From assembly GCF_029674545.1 (NCBI RefSeq), contig NZ_CP121354.1:248001-312000 (forward strand): a stretch of 64,000 bases of DNA, read 5' to 3'. How positions within the stretch are numbered: position 1 is the first letter of the stretch; each line of letters begins with the position of its first letter. This DNA is from Mesorhizobium sp. WSM4904 (GTDB lineage: Bacteria > Pseudomonadota > Alphaproteobacteria > Rhizobiales > Rhizobiaceae). Made by a program: the position numbers and the translations under genes. Positions 8,943 through 17,508 of this stretch are shown here, piece after piece. The notes beneath the pieces are model-generated. The model saw only the letters and a list, made by a program, of their open reading frames with translations, ran no database searches and had not been told where the DNA came from.

Positions 8943-9839
8943 TTATGCGGCTACTTCCCGGCGCTCGTGCGACCGGACGAATTGCTGCAGCATTTCGAAG
9001 ACCGGTCCTTTCATGTCGTCGCGCGCCAGGGCAAAGGCGATGGTGGCCTCGATGAAACCTTCCTTGGAGCCGCAGTCGAACATGCGGCCGTTGAAGGGCT
9101 GGGCATAGAAGGGCTGGCTCTCCGCCAGGCGGACCATGGCGTCGGTGAGCTGGATCTCGTTGCCGGCGCCGCGCTGCTGGGTGCCGAGCAAGGCGAAGAT
9201 CTCCGGCTGCAGGATATAGCGGCCGTTGATGTAGAAGTTCGACGGCGCGTTGGCGGGAGCCGGCTTCTCGACCATGGCGGTCACCTCGAAGCCGGAGGCT
9301 ACCTCGGCGCCGCGGCCGACGATGCCGTATTTGCCGGTTTCCGAAGGATCGCAGCGCTCCACCGCGATGACGTTGCCGCCGGTCCGCTGATAGAGGTCGA
9401 CGGTTTCGGCGAGGCAACCCGGCGCGCCGAAGGACACCATGTCGGGAAGCAGCAGGGCGAAGGGCTCGTTGCCGATCACGTCGCGCGCGCACCATACGGC
9501 ATGGCCAAGGCCATGCGGCGACTGCTGGCGGATGAAGGAGGTGGCGCCGGCCACCGGCAGCAGGCTTTCCAGCGACTGGAGCTGCGCCTTCTTGCCGGTC
9601 TGCTCGAGGGTTCCGATCAGTTCAGGATGCAGGTCGAAATAGTCTTCGATGACGGCCTTGTTGCGGCCGGTGACGAAAACGATGTGCTCGATACCGGCCT
9701 CGAACGCCTCGTCCACGGCATATTGCACGACAGGCTTGTCGACGACGGGCAGCATTTCCTTCGGCATCGACTTGGTCGCCGGCAGGAACCGCGTTCCGAG
9801 CCCCGCCACCGGTATCACTGCCTTCCTGACTTTCTGCAT
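8943..9839 (-). CDS. exoN: UTP-glucose-1-phosphate uridylyltransferase (GalU/ExoN)
   Basis: 298-aa nucleotidyltransferase making UDP-glucose, the precursor of the glucosyl residues and, through Ugd, of UDP-glucuronate. The nucleotide-binding signature [20 protein letters not shown] occupies residues 8-27; VEKP and the [12 protein letters not shown] segment near the C-terminus are typical of GalU. Its place between exoP and exoO matches the succinoglycan locus of S. meliloti, hence ExoN. The protein is full length. Confidence 0.92.
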   Translation of the reverse strand: MQKVRKAVIPVAGLGTRFLPATKSMPKEMLPVVDKPVVQYAVDEAFEAGIEHIVFVTGRNKAVIEDYFDLHPELIGTLEQTGKKAQLQSLESLLPVAGATSFIRQQSPHGLGHAVWCARDVIGNEPFALLLPDMVSFGAPGCLAETVDLYQRTGGNVIAVERCDPSETGKYGIVGRGAEVASGFEVTAMVEKPAPANAPSNFYINGRYILQPEIFALLGTQQRGAGNEIQLTDAMVRLAESQPFYAQPFNGRMFDCGSKEGFIEATIAFALARDDMKGPVFEMLQQFVRSHERREVAA

Positions 9840-9913
9840 CGCTTATTCCTTCTGAGGAGATCGATTTCAACCTATCGCTGGCTATGAAAATGCATTCCAT
9901 CCGCCCGCATGCT

Positions 9914-10864
9914 TCACCTCCCCGTCCCCACGGCAAACTGTGCCGCAACCCTTCTGAGCCGGACCGCGATCGGCATCGACATATGCCTGACCGCGGCCGG
10001 ATCGCTGAGCGCCGTGCGTATCGCCTTGAGCGGCGCACGCGCCTTGATGTGCTGAACCAGTGACAGGAACGAGGCCGCCTTGCGCAGGCTGCGGCCGCGC
10101 CTCGCGAAGGCCGTTCTGGCGGGCTCGTCCATGAAATGTGCGGCGGCGAAGGCGGCATCTGCCTCGGCCATCGCCTCGACATGATGCAATTCGAGCACCC
10201 GCGAGATCGAACCGGTGCGGATGTGATAGACATAGCCCGTGGTCGGCTCGACCACGCAGCGGCCGCCCTTGGCCAGCGCGCTCGCCAAAAGAATGTAGTC
10301 TTCGCCGATGCGCAGCTTCTCGTCGTAGCGAAGCTGGTTTTCGTCCAGGAATCGACGCTGGAAGATCGGCTTCAGATAACCGAGGTTGAAGCGCGATTCG
10401 AAGACCACGTTGCCGGCGATGTAACCGGCCAGCGAGATTTCACCGAGCTCTTCGAGATACTCGGTCGGGAACATGATGTCGTCGGGCGTGCCGTCCTCGC
10501 GCACGACCTGGACATTGTCGACCACGATCTCGGCGCCTGCCTTTTCCGCCCGCGCGATCATCGCCGCCAGCCGGCCGGGCAGAACGGCATCGTCGGAATC
10601 GAGCACGGCCACCCAGCGTCCGCGGGCAAGATCGAGCCCGGCATTCCTGGCGCCGCCGGGACCCCGGTTGGCGGGAAGCGCGACCACCTTGACGATGTCG
10701 CCGGGATAGGCGCGCGCGACATCGAGCGTGCGGTCGCGCGACCGGTCGTCGACGACGATAACCTCGACGGTGACGTCGCGCTGCGCGATCGCGCTGGCGA
10801 TCGCCCGATCGAGGGTCGCCTCGGCGTTGTAGGCGGCGATGACGAAGCTGACGTCAGGCTGCAC
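9914..10864 (-). CDS. exoO: GT2 glycosyltransferase ExoO
   Basis: 316-aa inverting GT-A glycosyltransferase, cytoplasmic face of the membrane. VSFVIAAYNAEATLDRAIAS starts the fold, VVDDRSRDRT and AVLDSDDAVLP supply the UDP-metal (DxD) site, and GEDYILLASAL carries the catalytic-base region. In S. meliloti, ExoO adds a glucose of the side chain; by position (exoN-O-M-A-L order) and sequence type this is its counterpart. It overlaps the end of exoM by 11 bases, so translation is probably coupled. Confidence 0.85.
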   Translation of the reverse strand: MQPDVSFVIAAYNAEATLDRAIASAIAQRDVTVEVIVVDDRSRDRTLDVARAYPGDIVKVVALPANRGPGGARNAGLDLARGRWVAVLDSDDAVLPGRLAAMIARAEKAGAEIVVDNVQVVREDGTPDDIMFPTEYLEELGEISLAGYIAGNVVFESRFNLGYLKPIFQRRFLDENQLRYDEKLRIGEDYILLASALAKGGRCVVEPTTGYVYHIRTGSISRVLELHHVEAMAEADAAFAAAHFMDEPARTAFARRGRSLRKAASFLSLVQHIKARAPLKAIRTALSDPAAVRHMSMPIAVRLRRVAAQFAVGTGR

Positions 10865-11792
10865 GCTTGTCCCCTTCCTGCGGGTTCAGGCCGTACTGGC
10901 GGATTTCGCGGACGCCGACCAAACCGCTGACGACGCCGACATGCATAATGCCGCGCAGCACGCTGCGGTTCCGTCGCACCGGGCTGACCGCGGTCAAAAG
11001 CGCCATGCCGAAGCAGTAGGCCGCCTTGGCGGAAGCGAGACCGACCTGACTGATGCGGCGCACGCCACCGGTGTTGCGTCCGATGAGGTGGCCATGCGTT
11101 TGTCCGAAGCGGAAGCGGCGGCGGCGCAGCCACTCGAAGGCAGCCCTCGAGCGCGGCACCACCTCGTCGACAAAGGCCCGCGGGGCGAAGGCGATGCGCC
11201 CGCCGGCCTTGACCATATGATCGAAGAACTCCGTATCCTCGCCGCCGGTCTGGCCGCGCGCCAGGCTGAAGCGTCGGTTGCGCAGGCTCTCCTCGGTCAT
11301 CCTGAGCAGGACGTTGCAGGTATAGCCGGTGCGGATCTCGCCGCGCACCCAGACGGGCAAGGTCGAGTGGAAGTCGCCCTTGCGCATCCAGTCCGGCGCA
11401 TCCTGACGATAGGTCGCGCGAACCGGCCCGAGCACGGCCGTCGCGCCGGTCGCCTCCGCGGTCGCGACAAGCTCGACAAGCCAGCCCGGCGACGCCGTCT
11501 CGTCGTCGTCGATGAAGGCGACGAGGTCCGATACGCTGGCATCGAGGCAGGCATTGCGGGCGATCGAGATGTTGCGGGCCGGCGCGTGGCGATAGCGGAT
11601 CGGCAGCTTCAGTTCCTGCGCCAAGGCCTTTACCTGCGGCCGTGCCGTCGGCTGATCGTCATTGTCGGCCACGACTATGCCGATCTCGAAGCCGTCGGGC
11701 TTCTCCAGCGCGGCGATGGAGCGCAGCGTGTCGGCAAGCTCCGGCCGGCGGAAGGTGCAGATGCAGATGTCGATCGAGCGGCCGGCCATCAT
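10854..11792 (-). CDS. exoM: GT2 glycosyltransferase ExoM
   Basis: 312-aa GT2 enzyme. SIDICICTFRRPELADTLRS opens the fold; VAFIDDDETASPGWL gives the DxD site; a C-terminal hydrophobic patch suggests membrane association. The start ATG at 11792 forms an ATGA overlap with the exoA stop codon, which decides the start and indicates translational coupling. Corresponds by order and length to ExoM, a glucosyltransferase of succinoglycan assembly. Confidence 0.86.
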   Translation of the reverse strand: MMAGRSIDICICTFRRPELADTLRSIAALEKPDGFEIGIVVADNDDQPTARPQVKALAQELKLPIRYRHAPARNISIARNACLDASVSDLVAFIDDDETASPGWLVELVATAEATGATAVLGPVRATYRQDAPDWMRKGDFHSTLPVWVRGEIRTGYTCNVLLRMTEESLRNRRFSLARGQTGGEDTEFFDHMVKAGGRIAFAPRAFVDEVVPRSRAAFEWLRRRRFRFGQTHGHLIGRNTGGVRRISQVGLASAKAAYCFGMALLTAVSPVRRNRSVLRGIMHVGVVSGLVGVREIRQYGLNPQEGDKRAA

Positions 11793-12802
11793 GCCGCCTC
11801 GCGCTGCGATCGGGGCGTGAGAAGCTGCAGCCAGAAGCCGACGGACCAGCCGAAATGCATGACCATCGCCGAAACGCCGGCCAGCGCCATGCCCGGGTTG
11901 CGCTGGCGAATGGTCGTCACCGCGCCGTAGCCGAGGCACACGATCGCCCAAAGCAGGAAAGGCACGGCCGCCAGCCAGGAGACGAAGGAGAAAAGCGCCA
12001 AAAGAACGACCGGCGCGACCAGCAGCGGGATCATCTGCCGCAGCTTCGGCACCATGCGATGCTTCAGCACGTTCTTCGCGCGGCCGCGGCCATAGCCGAG
12101 ATATTGGAAATAGAGGCTCTTCAGCGTTGCGCGCGGGTAATAGATCATATGCGTCTCGCCGCTCATCCAGATGCGGTAGCCGGCCTGGCGCAGCCGATAG
12201 TCGAGCTCGGCGTCCTCGTTGTGGCTGAAGCTCTCGTCATAGCCGCCGACCGCCCTGAAGGCGCTGATGCGCATCAGCGCATGGTGGCCGTGGTCGACCC
12301 ATTCGCCGGCCGACATGTGGCGGTGCTTCGAACCGCCGGTGCCGAGCTTGGAATTCTGCGCCGCGGCGACGGCCTTCTGCACCGCGCCGGTACCGCTGGT
12401 CAGCATCGAGACGACGACCGAATCGGCGCCGGTAGCAAGCGCCTCCTCGATCAGCCTGTCGCAATAGTCGGCGGGATAGCCGCCATGCGCGTCGATGCGG
12501 ATGACGTAGCCGGCGTCGTCGCCGAACGTCGCCACCGCCAGGTTGACGGCCGCGCTCTGGATGCGCTTCGGATTGGCGAGCAGCACGACCCGCGGATCCT
12601 CGGCGGCGATCTTTTCGACGATGCCCTGCGTGCCGTCGGTGCTGCCGCCATCGGCGACGACGATGCGCGCGCCCAGTCTTGCCGCAGCCGGACGCAACTG
12701 CCCGAGCAGCACGCCGATATGAGCAGCCTCGTTGAGGCTCGGAATAACGATCAGGCTCGATGCCGTTGTCCGCATCATCGGCTTTTTTCCATCCTCAGCC
12801 AT
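11789..12802 (-). CDS. exoA: GT2 glycosyltransferase ExoA
   Basis: 337-aa GT2 enzyme with three C-terminal hydrophobic segments (from about residue 245), a layout typical of ExoA, the beta-1,3-glucosyltransferase that adds the first glucose to the lipid-linked galactose. Motifs: IVIPSLNEAAHIGVLL, VVADGGSTDGTQ, IRIDAHGGYP and HNEDAELDYRLRQAG. The gene begins two bases after exoL ends. A slightly later start (MMRTTASS, residues 9-10) is possible. Confidence 0.87.
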   Translation of the reverse strand: MAEDGKKPMMRTTASSLIVIPSLNEAAHIGVLLGQLRPAAARLGARIVVADGGSTDGTQGIVEKIAAEDPRVVLLANPKRIQSAAVNLAVATFGDDAGYVIRIDAHGGYPADYCDRLIEEALATGADSVVVSMLTSGTGAVQKAVAAAQNSKLGTGGSKHRHMSAGEWVDHGHHALMRISAFRAVGGYDESFSHNEDAELDYRLRQAGYRIWMSGETHMIYYPRATLKSLYFQYLGYGRGRAKNVLKHRMVPKLRQMIPLLVAPVVLLALFSFVSWLAAVPFLLWAIVCLGYGAVTTIRQRNPGMALAGVSAMVMHFGWSVGFWLQLLTPRSQREAA

Positions 12803-12803
12803 C

Positions 12804-13991
12804 CTATGCCAGCGCCTCGGTCGCGAAGGCCCCGCGAACGGCGGTCAGGCCACGCAGCTTGTCGACGAAAGCCAGGCAATCGCTGCGGTCGTAGCTCCAG
12901 GTCCGCGGATTGCGGGCGAGCACGCGCGACTTCAGCTTGCCGAAGCGTTCCTGGCTCATCCGGCCGAGCGCGGTGTCGAGCCCTTCGGGCGTGGCTTCCG
13001 ACAGAAGCACGCCGATGTCCTGCCGTTTGAGGAACCGGCCGGTTTCGGTGCTCGCCATCGAGATCGGCACGGCGCCGAAACGGCAGCCTTCGTAGAGGCG
13101 GTTGGGAAGCAGCCATTCGGAATTCTGGCCCTGCTCGAAGAAATCGATCGCCCAGGAGAAGTGCACCTCCCGGTAGATCGCCGCCATGTCCTCCGGATTG
13201 CGATAGGGACCGCGAAAGGAAAGCCAGGGCTCGGCTTCGACGAAGGCGTGAAAATCCGGGAATTCGGACAACGCCGGACGGCCTCTCAGCACCACTTCGA
13301 AGCGTCCGTTCTGCCGGCGGGTGAACTCGGCCAGGATATCCAGGGAGCGGCGACAGCGAAGCGCGCCGAACCAGCCGATGCGCCAGGGCGGCGCCGCCGA
13401 GCCGTCCTTCCCAAGCACATCGTCCACTGGCGGATCGTCGGCCGGCGCCGGCATGGTGTCGAAATATTTGTTCTCGATCAGCTCGACCGGTGCGGCGATT
13501 TGCCCGAACGGCTGGAAATAGTTGGCGATGAAGGCGGGAGAGCTGGTCACCAAAAGCTTCACATCGCGGGCGAGATGGCGTTCGACCCCGCGCAGCGTCT
13601 TGCCGACAAGGTCGTTGCGCAACACCAGCCGATGGATGTCCAGGCATTCGTAGACGATCGGCACAGCGGCGCCGAAAACCCGGTTGGCGCGGCGGGCAAG
13701 CGCCAGCATTTCGAGGTTGCGCGCGATGATCAGGTCGGGTCGCGCCACGGCGCCAAGCTTGGCGCCAATCGACACGGCAGCCTTGGCCACCGCGCCGATG
13801 CGCTGCGCGAATCGGCCATCGCGCGTCGGGCCGAGGTCGACCGGCTCGATACCTTCGATCTCGACGATCGGACTGGGGGTTCGGCGGAAACCCGCCAGGG
13901 TTATCCTGGCACCGCCTGCCCTGAGCATTTTGACCCTCCGGCGCACCGCCGGATCGGATACGTCATGCACAAGGTACAAGACATGCAGCAT
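12804..13991 (-). CDS. exoL: Glycosyltransferase ExoL
   Basis: 395-aa GT-B type protein (about the size of S. meliloti ExoL). It begins MLHVLYLVHDVSDPAVRRRV, has a central IVYECLDIHRLVL segment and a C-terminal half with WRIGWFGALRCRRSLDIL and LLPNRLYEGCRFGAVPISM, the nucleotide-sugar side. First gene of the exoL-A-M-O-N operon; its upstream region is the 432-base divergent promoter shared with the GT4 gene at 14424, which carries tandem TGC palindromes. Predicted to add the second glucose. Confidence 0.82.
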   Translation of the reverse strand: MLHVLYLVHDVSDPAVRRRVKMLRAGGARITLAGFRRTPSPIVEIEGIEPVDLGPTRDGRFAQRIGAVAKAAVSIGAKLGAVARPDLIIARNLEMLALARRANRVFGAAVPIVYECLDIHRLVLRNDLVGKTLRGVERHLARDVKLLVTSSPAFIANYFQPFGQIAAPVELIENKYFDTMPAPADDPPVDDVLGKDGSAAPPWRIGWFGALRCRRSLDILAEFTRRQNGRFEVVLRGRPALSEFPDFHAFVEAEPWLSFRGPYRNPEDMAAIYREVHFSWAIDFFEQGQNSEWLLPNRLYEGCRFGAVPISMASTETGRFLKRQDIGVLLSEATPEGLDTALGRMSQERFGKLKSRVLARNPRTWSYDRSDCLAFVDKLRGLTAVRGAFATEALA

Positions 13992-14040
13992 GAAACTCGA
14001 CCGCAGTTGGGCCCGCCACCCAAGAGGATGCTAGTACAGC

Positions 14041-14080
14041 TTTTGCTGCATCGCAACATTTTTGGTGCAGCGTAGCAAAA
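14041..14080. promoter_or_regulatory. Composite double TGC palindrome
   Basis: TTTTGCTGCATCGCAACA and GGTGCAGCGTAGCAAAA sit 6 bases apart. The same two-part arrangement and spacing recurs at 15786-15825 before the flippase gene. Candidate operator for PhaR/AniA or another EPS regulator (inference). Confidence 0.5.
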
Positions 14081-14240
14081 AGGCGCAGCTCTTTTCGCGT
14101 CGCACAAATTTCCGGCAGATCAGCCCGCACCGTCGCAAAGCGGCACGACGCACGCGCGTCAGCGAGCGGCTCAAGGCGCAACTGGCGACCAGATTCTCGA
14201 ACCCGAAACGACGCATGTTCAGGATATGCTAAATTATATG

Positions 14241-14251
14241 TTGCACTGCAA
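14241..14251. promoter_or_regulatory. TGC palindrome TTGCACTGCAA
   Basis: Third TGC element in the exoL/GT4 divergent region: TTGC-ACT-GCAA, 173 bases before ATG 14424, flanked by AT-rich sequence that could hold a promoter. Confidence 0.4.
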
Positions 14252-14423
14252 TACAAAATGGTTTTTAAATTGTAACCGTAAGTAGGGCTTCAGAACTTGG
14301 CTTGGGGATTGCCGCCTGCATTTGATTTGCAGTGCGGAAGCGTAGAGTTGGGCTGACTCTGCGTTGCTGAAGCACTTTGCGAAGACTCCCCCAGCCGCCG
14401 GTTTGCACGGGTGGGGTTGTGGG

Positions 14424-15671
14424 ATGAGTGAGTCTCTTCGCATTGCCGTTTACGACGACAAATATCCGACAAGCTTCGTTACACCGCGTTCTTCGAGACA
14501 TACGATCTTGCGCAAGCGGTTCCTGCCGCTGAACTTCGTGTCGTCGAAACTGGAAGGCGTCACGCTGATCGAGCCCGATCGGTCCGTCGCCCTCGTACAT
14601 GCGTTCAACCGGATACCGCTCAATTCCTCCAGATTTATCATCTCCTTCGAATCGCACCTGCCGCGCCAGTTCGCCCTGCGCAAGAAAGGTGCAATGGCGA
14701 AATATATGCGGTCGCGGATCGCCAGCCCCAGTTGCCGCCGGATCATCGCCCTGTCGCATTTTGCCCGCAGATGTTTTCTGGACCAACACGCCGACAACCC
14801 ACATGTCGGCGTGCTGACGGACAAGCTTATGGTGCGCCATCCCAATGTCATCGTTCCCGCCGTCGAGGATGCGATGGTGGACAACGACGCGGAAGAACTC
14901 GTGCTGACGTTCGTCGGCGCCCATTTCGGCCGCAAGGGCGGATGCGTGGCGGTCAAGATCGCCCAAAAGGCGATCGAGCGAAACCTTCCCATCCGGGTGA
15001 ACGTCATCTCGAGCCTGCAGGTCGGCGGTCCCATTTGGACCGACCCGACAAGTCCGGGATTCTTCGACCGCTATATCAGGCTGCTCGATCTGAAAAATGT
15101 CCACCACCATGGCGTGCTGCCCAATCATGCGGTGCGGCAATTGCTGCGCAATTCGCATTTCGGCATTCTTGCCACCTTCGGCGACACGTTCGGCTATTCG
15201 GCGCTGGAATCGATGTCGGAACACACGCCGGTCCTTGGAACGAGAGTTTGTGCCCTGCCGGAATTCCTCGAGGACGGCGTCAATGGGATTTCATTGCCGG
15301 TGAAGCTGAACGAAGTCGGCGATTGGTGGAATCCGGGATATGATTCTCGCGGCGACGCGGCTTACGCACGGTATTTCGGCGACGAGGTAGAACGCCTTGC
15401 AACCGAAGCCGTCGAGCGGCTGACGCCATATATCGGGCAGCCGAAGCTGATGGCGCCGCTCCGCCGCCAGGCCCGCGGAACGGCCGAGGTCATGTTTGGT
15501 TCGAAGCCGGCGGGCGAATTTCTCGATGGGCTTTATGGCCGCGTGGCGCTGGAGCGAACCACGGATCCGGCACGGCTTGATCCAGCGCTCGACATTTCCT
15601 CGCCTCAATCCCTGCCGGCTGATTTCGGCCTCCAGGACACGGACCCAACCCGGACCGCTTCGGCAGCTTGA
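14424..15671 (+). CDS. GT4-type glycosyltransferase of the EPS locus
   Basis: 415-aa GT-B fold enzyme. The C-terminal half has LTFVGAHFGRKGG, NVHHHGVLPNH and the FGILATFGDTFGYSALESMS segment with the family 4 E-x7-E type donor site (Gly-Tyr-Ser-x-x-Glu). No counterpart with this sequence is known to me in the S. meliloti exo cluster, so it may add the residue that distinguishes this EPS, for instance glucuronic acid. Start at ATG 14424 (GTGGGATG context); the frame is open to 14364 but without family similarity. Transcribed divergently from exoL. Confidence 0.75.
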   Translation: MSESLRIAVYDDKYPTSFVTPRSSRHTILRKRFLPLNFVSSKLEGVTLIEPDRSVALVHAFNRIPLNSSRFIISFESHLPRQFALRKKGAMAKYMRSRIASPSCRRIIALSHFARRCFLDQHADNPHVGVLTDKLMVRHPNVIVPAVEDAMVDNDAEELVLTFVGAHFGRKGGCVAVKIAQKAIERNLPIRVNVISSLQVGGPIWTDPTSPGFFDRYIRLLDLKNVHHHGVLPNHAVRQLLRNSHFGILATFGDTFGYSALESMSEHTPVLGTRVCALPEFLEDGVNGISLPVKLNEVGDWWNPGYDSRGDAAYARYFGDEVERLATEAVERLTPYIGQPKLMAPLRRQARGTAEVMFGSKPAGEFLDGLYGRVALERTTDPARLDPALDISSPQSLPADFGLQDTDPTRTASAA

Positions 15672-15785
15672 ATTTCAACAGGCGTCAAAAAGCAGATCGC
15701 GCGTAAAGCCGCGCCACGGCGCAATCGTCCTTGCCGAAGGCTCACAGTGTCAGATGTCTGCCGCCGGTCGGCGAATTGGCTAAAA

Positions 15786-15847
15786 TTTGCTGCATTGCAA
15801 CAATTTTGATGCGGCGTCGCAAAAATTGCCATATCTTTGTTGCACTG
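15786..15847. promoter_or_regulatory. Composite TGC palindromes upstream of flippase
   Basis: TTTGCTGCATTGCAACAA (15786-15803), then GATGCGGCGTCGCAAAAA (15808-15825), then TTGCACTGC near 15840-15848. The first two parts mirror the element at 14041-14080. They lie 85-150 bases before the flippase start, in a 260-base non-coding gap, and rule out the longer upstream reading frame of that gene. Confidence 0.5.
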
Positions 15848-15931
15848 CTTGACGCTGGGGTGGGGCATTTCGGTGCTCGGCGACGGTCAGGTTCACGGAC
15901 CCGAACTGCACAAAAGTCAGGAATCCTCGAT

Positions 15932-17428
15932 TTGGAAGCCAATGCATTCGATCCGCCACAGGGCTCTCTTCGCAAATCGGTCGGGCGCGGCGCCGTCGTA
16001 ACTGCCGTGGCGCAAGGCGTGCGCGTGGCGACGCAGATGGTTTCCGTCATCGTGCTGTCCCGCCTGCTGTCGCCGCAGGATTTCGGTGTCATCGCCATGT
16101 CAGCGCCAGTACTGGCCTTCATCGCGCTGTTCCAGGACTTTGGCCTCACCCAGGCGACGATCCAGAAGACCGGTATCCGGCATGAGGAGGTCAACTACCT
16201 CTTCTGGATCAACACCGCGGTGAGCGCGATCCTGGCCTGCGTGCTTGCGGCAGCGGCGCCGCTCGTCGCGGCCTTCTACGGTGAGCCTCGCGTCAGCGGC
16301 CTCGTCGCGGCGTTCGGCCTGCAGATCATGGCCTACGGGCTGGGCGCCCAGCACCTGGCGCTGCTGACGCGCCGCATGCAGTTCACGCGGCTGGCCGTCA
16401 TCGATGTCATCAGCGCGGTCATTGGCCTTGTCGTGTCGATCGCCTGGACCTTCATCGACCGCTCCTACTGGGCGCTTTTCGCCGGCACGCTGACCGGCGC
16501 CATGCTGCCGACGCTTTGCTACTGGGGCTCCTCGCGCTGGCGTCCCGGGTTGCCGCGCAAGGTCGAGGGCATCGGCCAGTTGATCCATTTCGGCGCCGGC
16601 GTCACCGGGTTCAACTTCGCCAATTTCTTCGCCCGCAACCTCGACAATGTGCTGATCGGCAAATACTGGGGCGAGGCGCAGCTTGGCCTCTACGATCGCG
16701 CCTACAAGCTTTTGCTCTTCCCGCTCAGCCAGATCACCAATCCGCTGTCGAAGGTGATGGTGCCGGCGCTCTCGCGGCTGAAGGACGAGCCGGACCGCTA
16801 CCGAAGCGCCTATCTGCGTGTGATGCCGCTGATCCTGCTTGTGGCGCTGCCCGGGGTCGCCTTTGCCACCGCCATGTCCGACACGCTCATTCCCTTCGTG
16901 CTCGGCGAGCAGTGGCGACAAAGTGCTTCGATCTTCCTGGCGTTGGGCTTCGCCGGGCTGCTGCAGCCGCTCAACAATCCCGCGGGTTGGCTGTTCGTCA
17001 GCCAGGGCCGCTCCGGCGATTTCATGCGCTGGGGCGTCGTCACGGCCGTGACCTCGGTGATGGCCTTCGCCATAGGCCTGCCCTACGGCGCGCTCGGCGT
17101 CGCCATCGCCTATGCGATCAGCGAATATCTGAGAACGCCCTTCCTGTGGCTCTACATTGGCAAGACCGGACCGCTGCGCGCCAGCCATGTGCTTCACGCG
17201 GCAGCGCCTTTCGTGATCGGCGGGCATGTGGCGCTGGCCCTGGTCTGGCTCGCCAAGCCGATGTTGCCGACCCAACCCGTTGTCGCGCTGGTATGCGGGA
17301 CGGCGCTTTCCTATGCCGTCACTATCCTCATCTCGCTCGCTTTCGGTGCCGGCCGCGAAGCGCTTCGCGAGGCCTTGAAGTTGGTCCCCGCCCGAGGTTT
17401 TTCCCCGGCGCCCAGCCAGGCGAAATGA
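15932..17428 (+). CDS. Lipid-linked oligosaccharide flippase (Wzx/ExoT-like)
   Basis: 498-aa polytopic membrane protein of the MOP/polysaccharide transporter superfamily with about 12-14 hydrophobic segments, moving the undecaprenyl-PP repeat unit across the inner membrane. The N-terminus GRGAVVTAVAQGVRVATQMVSV followed by LSRLLSPQDFGVIAM is typical of Wzx/ExoT. The length equals that of ExoT when the TTG at 15932 (AGGA 10 bases upstream) is taken as start; an ATG further upstream (15731) would translate the TGC regulatory repeats. Downstream genes follow on the same strand after 80 bases. Confidence 0.85.
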   Translation: MEANAFDPPQGSLRKSVGRGAVVTAVAQGVRVATQMVSVIVLSRLLSPQDFGVIAMSAPVLAFIALFQDFGLTQATIQKTGIRHEEVNYLFWINTAVSAILACVLAAAAPLVAAFYGEPRVSGLVAAFGLQIMAYGLGAQHLALLTRRMQFTRLAVIDVISAVIGLVVSIAWTFIDRSYWALFAGTLTGAMLPTLCYWGSSRWRPGLPRKVEGIGQLIHFGAGVTGFNFANFFARNLDNVLIGKYWGEAQLGLYDRAYKLLLFPLSQITNPLSKVMVPALSRLKDEPDRYRSAYLRVMPLILLVALPGVAFATAMSDTLIPFVLGEQWRQSASIFLALGFAGLLQPLNNPAGWLFVSQGRSGDFMRWGVVTAVTSVMAFAIGLPYGALGVAIAYAISEYLRTPFLWLYIGKTGPLRASHVLHAAAPFVIGGHVALALVWLAKPMLPTQPVVALVCGTALSYAVTILISLAFGAGREALREALKLVPARGFSPAPSQAK

Positions 17429-17508
17429 CCTTGTTCGGCGACAGCGCCGACCACGATTCTGTCGTCGGCTGAAAGCCGGCAAAACTGCTGATTGAGGGTA
17501 AGGCTACG

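Larger units (their letters stand above)
13992..14423. promoter_or_regulatory. Divergent promoter region exoL / GT4 gene
   Basis: 432 non-coding bases between divergently transcribed EPS genes. Contents seen: a composite TGC element at 14041-14080 (TTGCTGCATCGCAACA followed by GTGCAGCGTAGCAA) and a single TTGCACTGCAA at 14241-14251, next to an AT-rich stretch (14230-14280). Nothing else is recognisable. Confidence 0.6.

Noticed and set aside
6754..9108. 784-codon plus-strand frame opposite exoP
   Set aside because: Shadow of exoP; no domain character.
15731..15931. Upstream extension of the flippase gene
   Set aside because: It would translate the TGC palindromes; the Wzx fold and usual length start near 15932.
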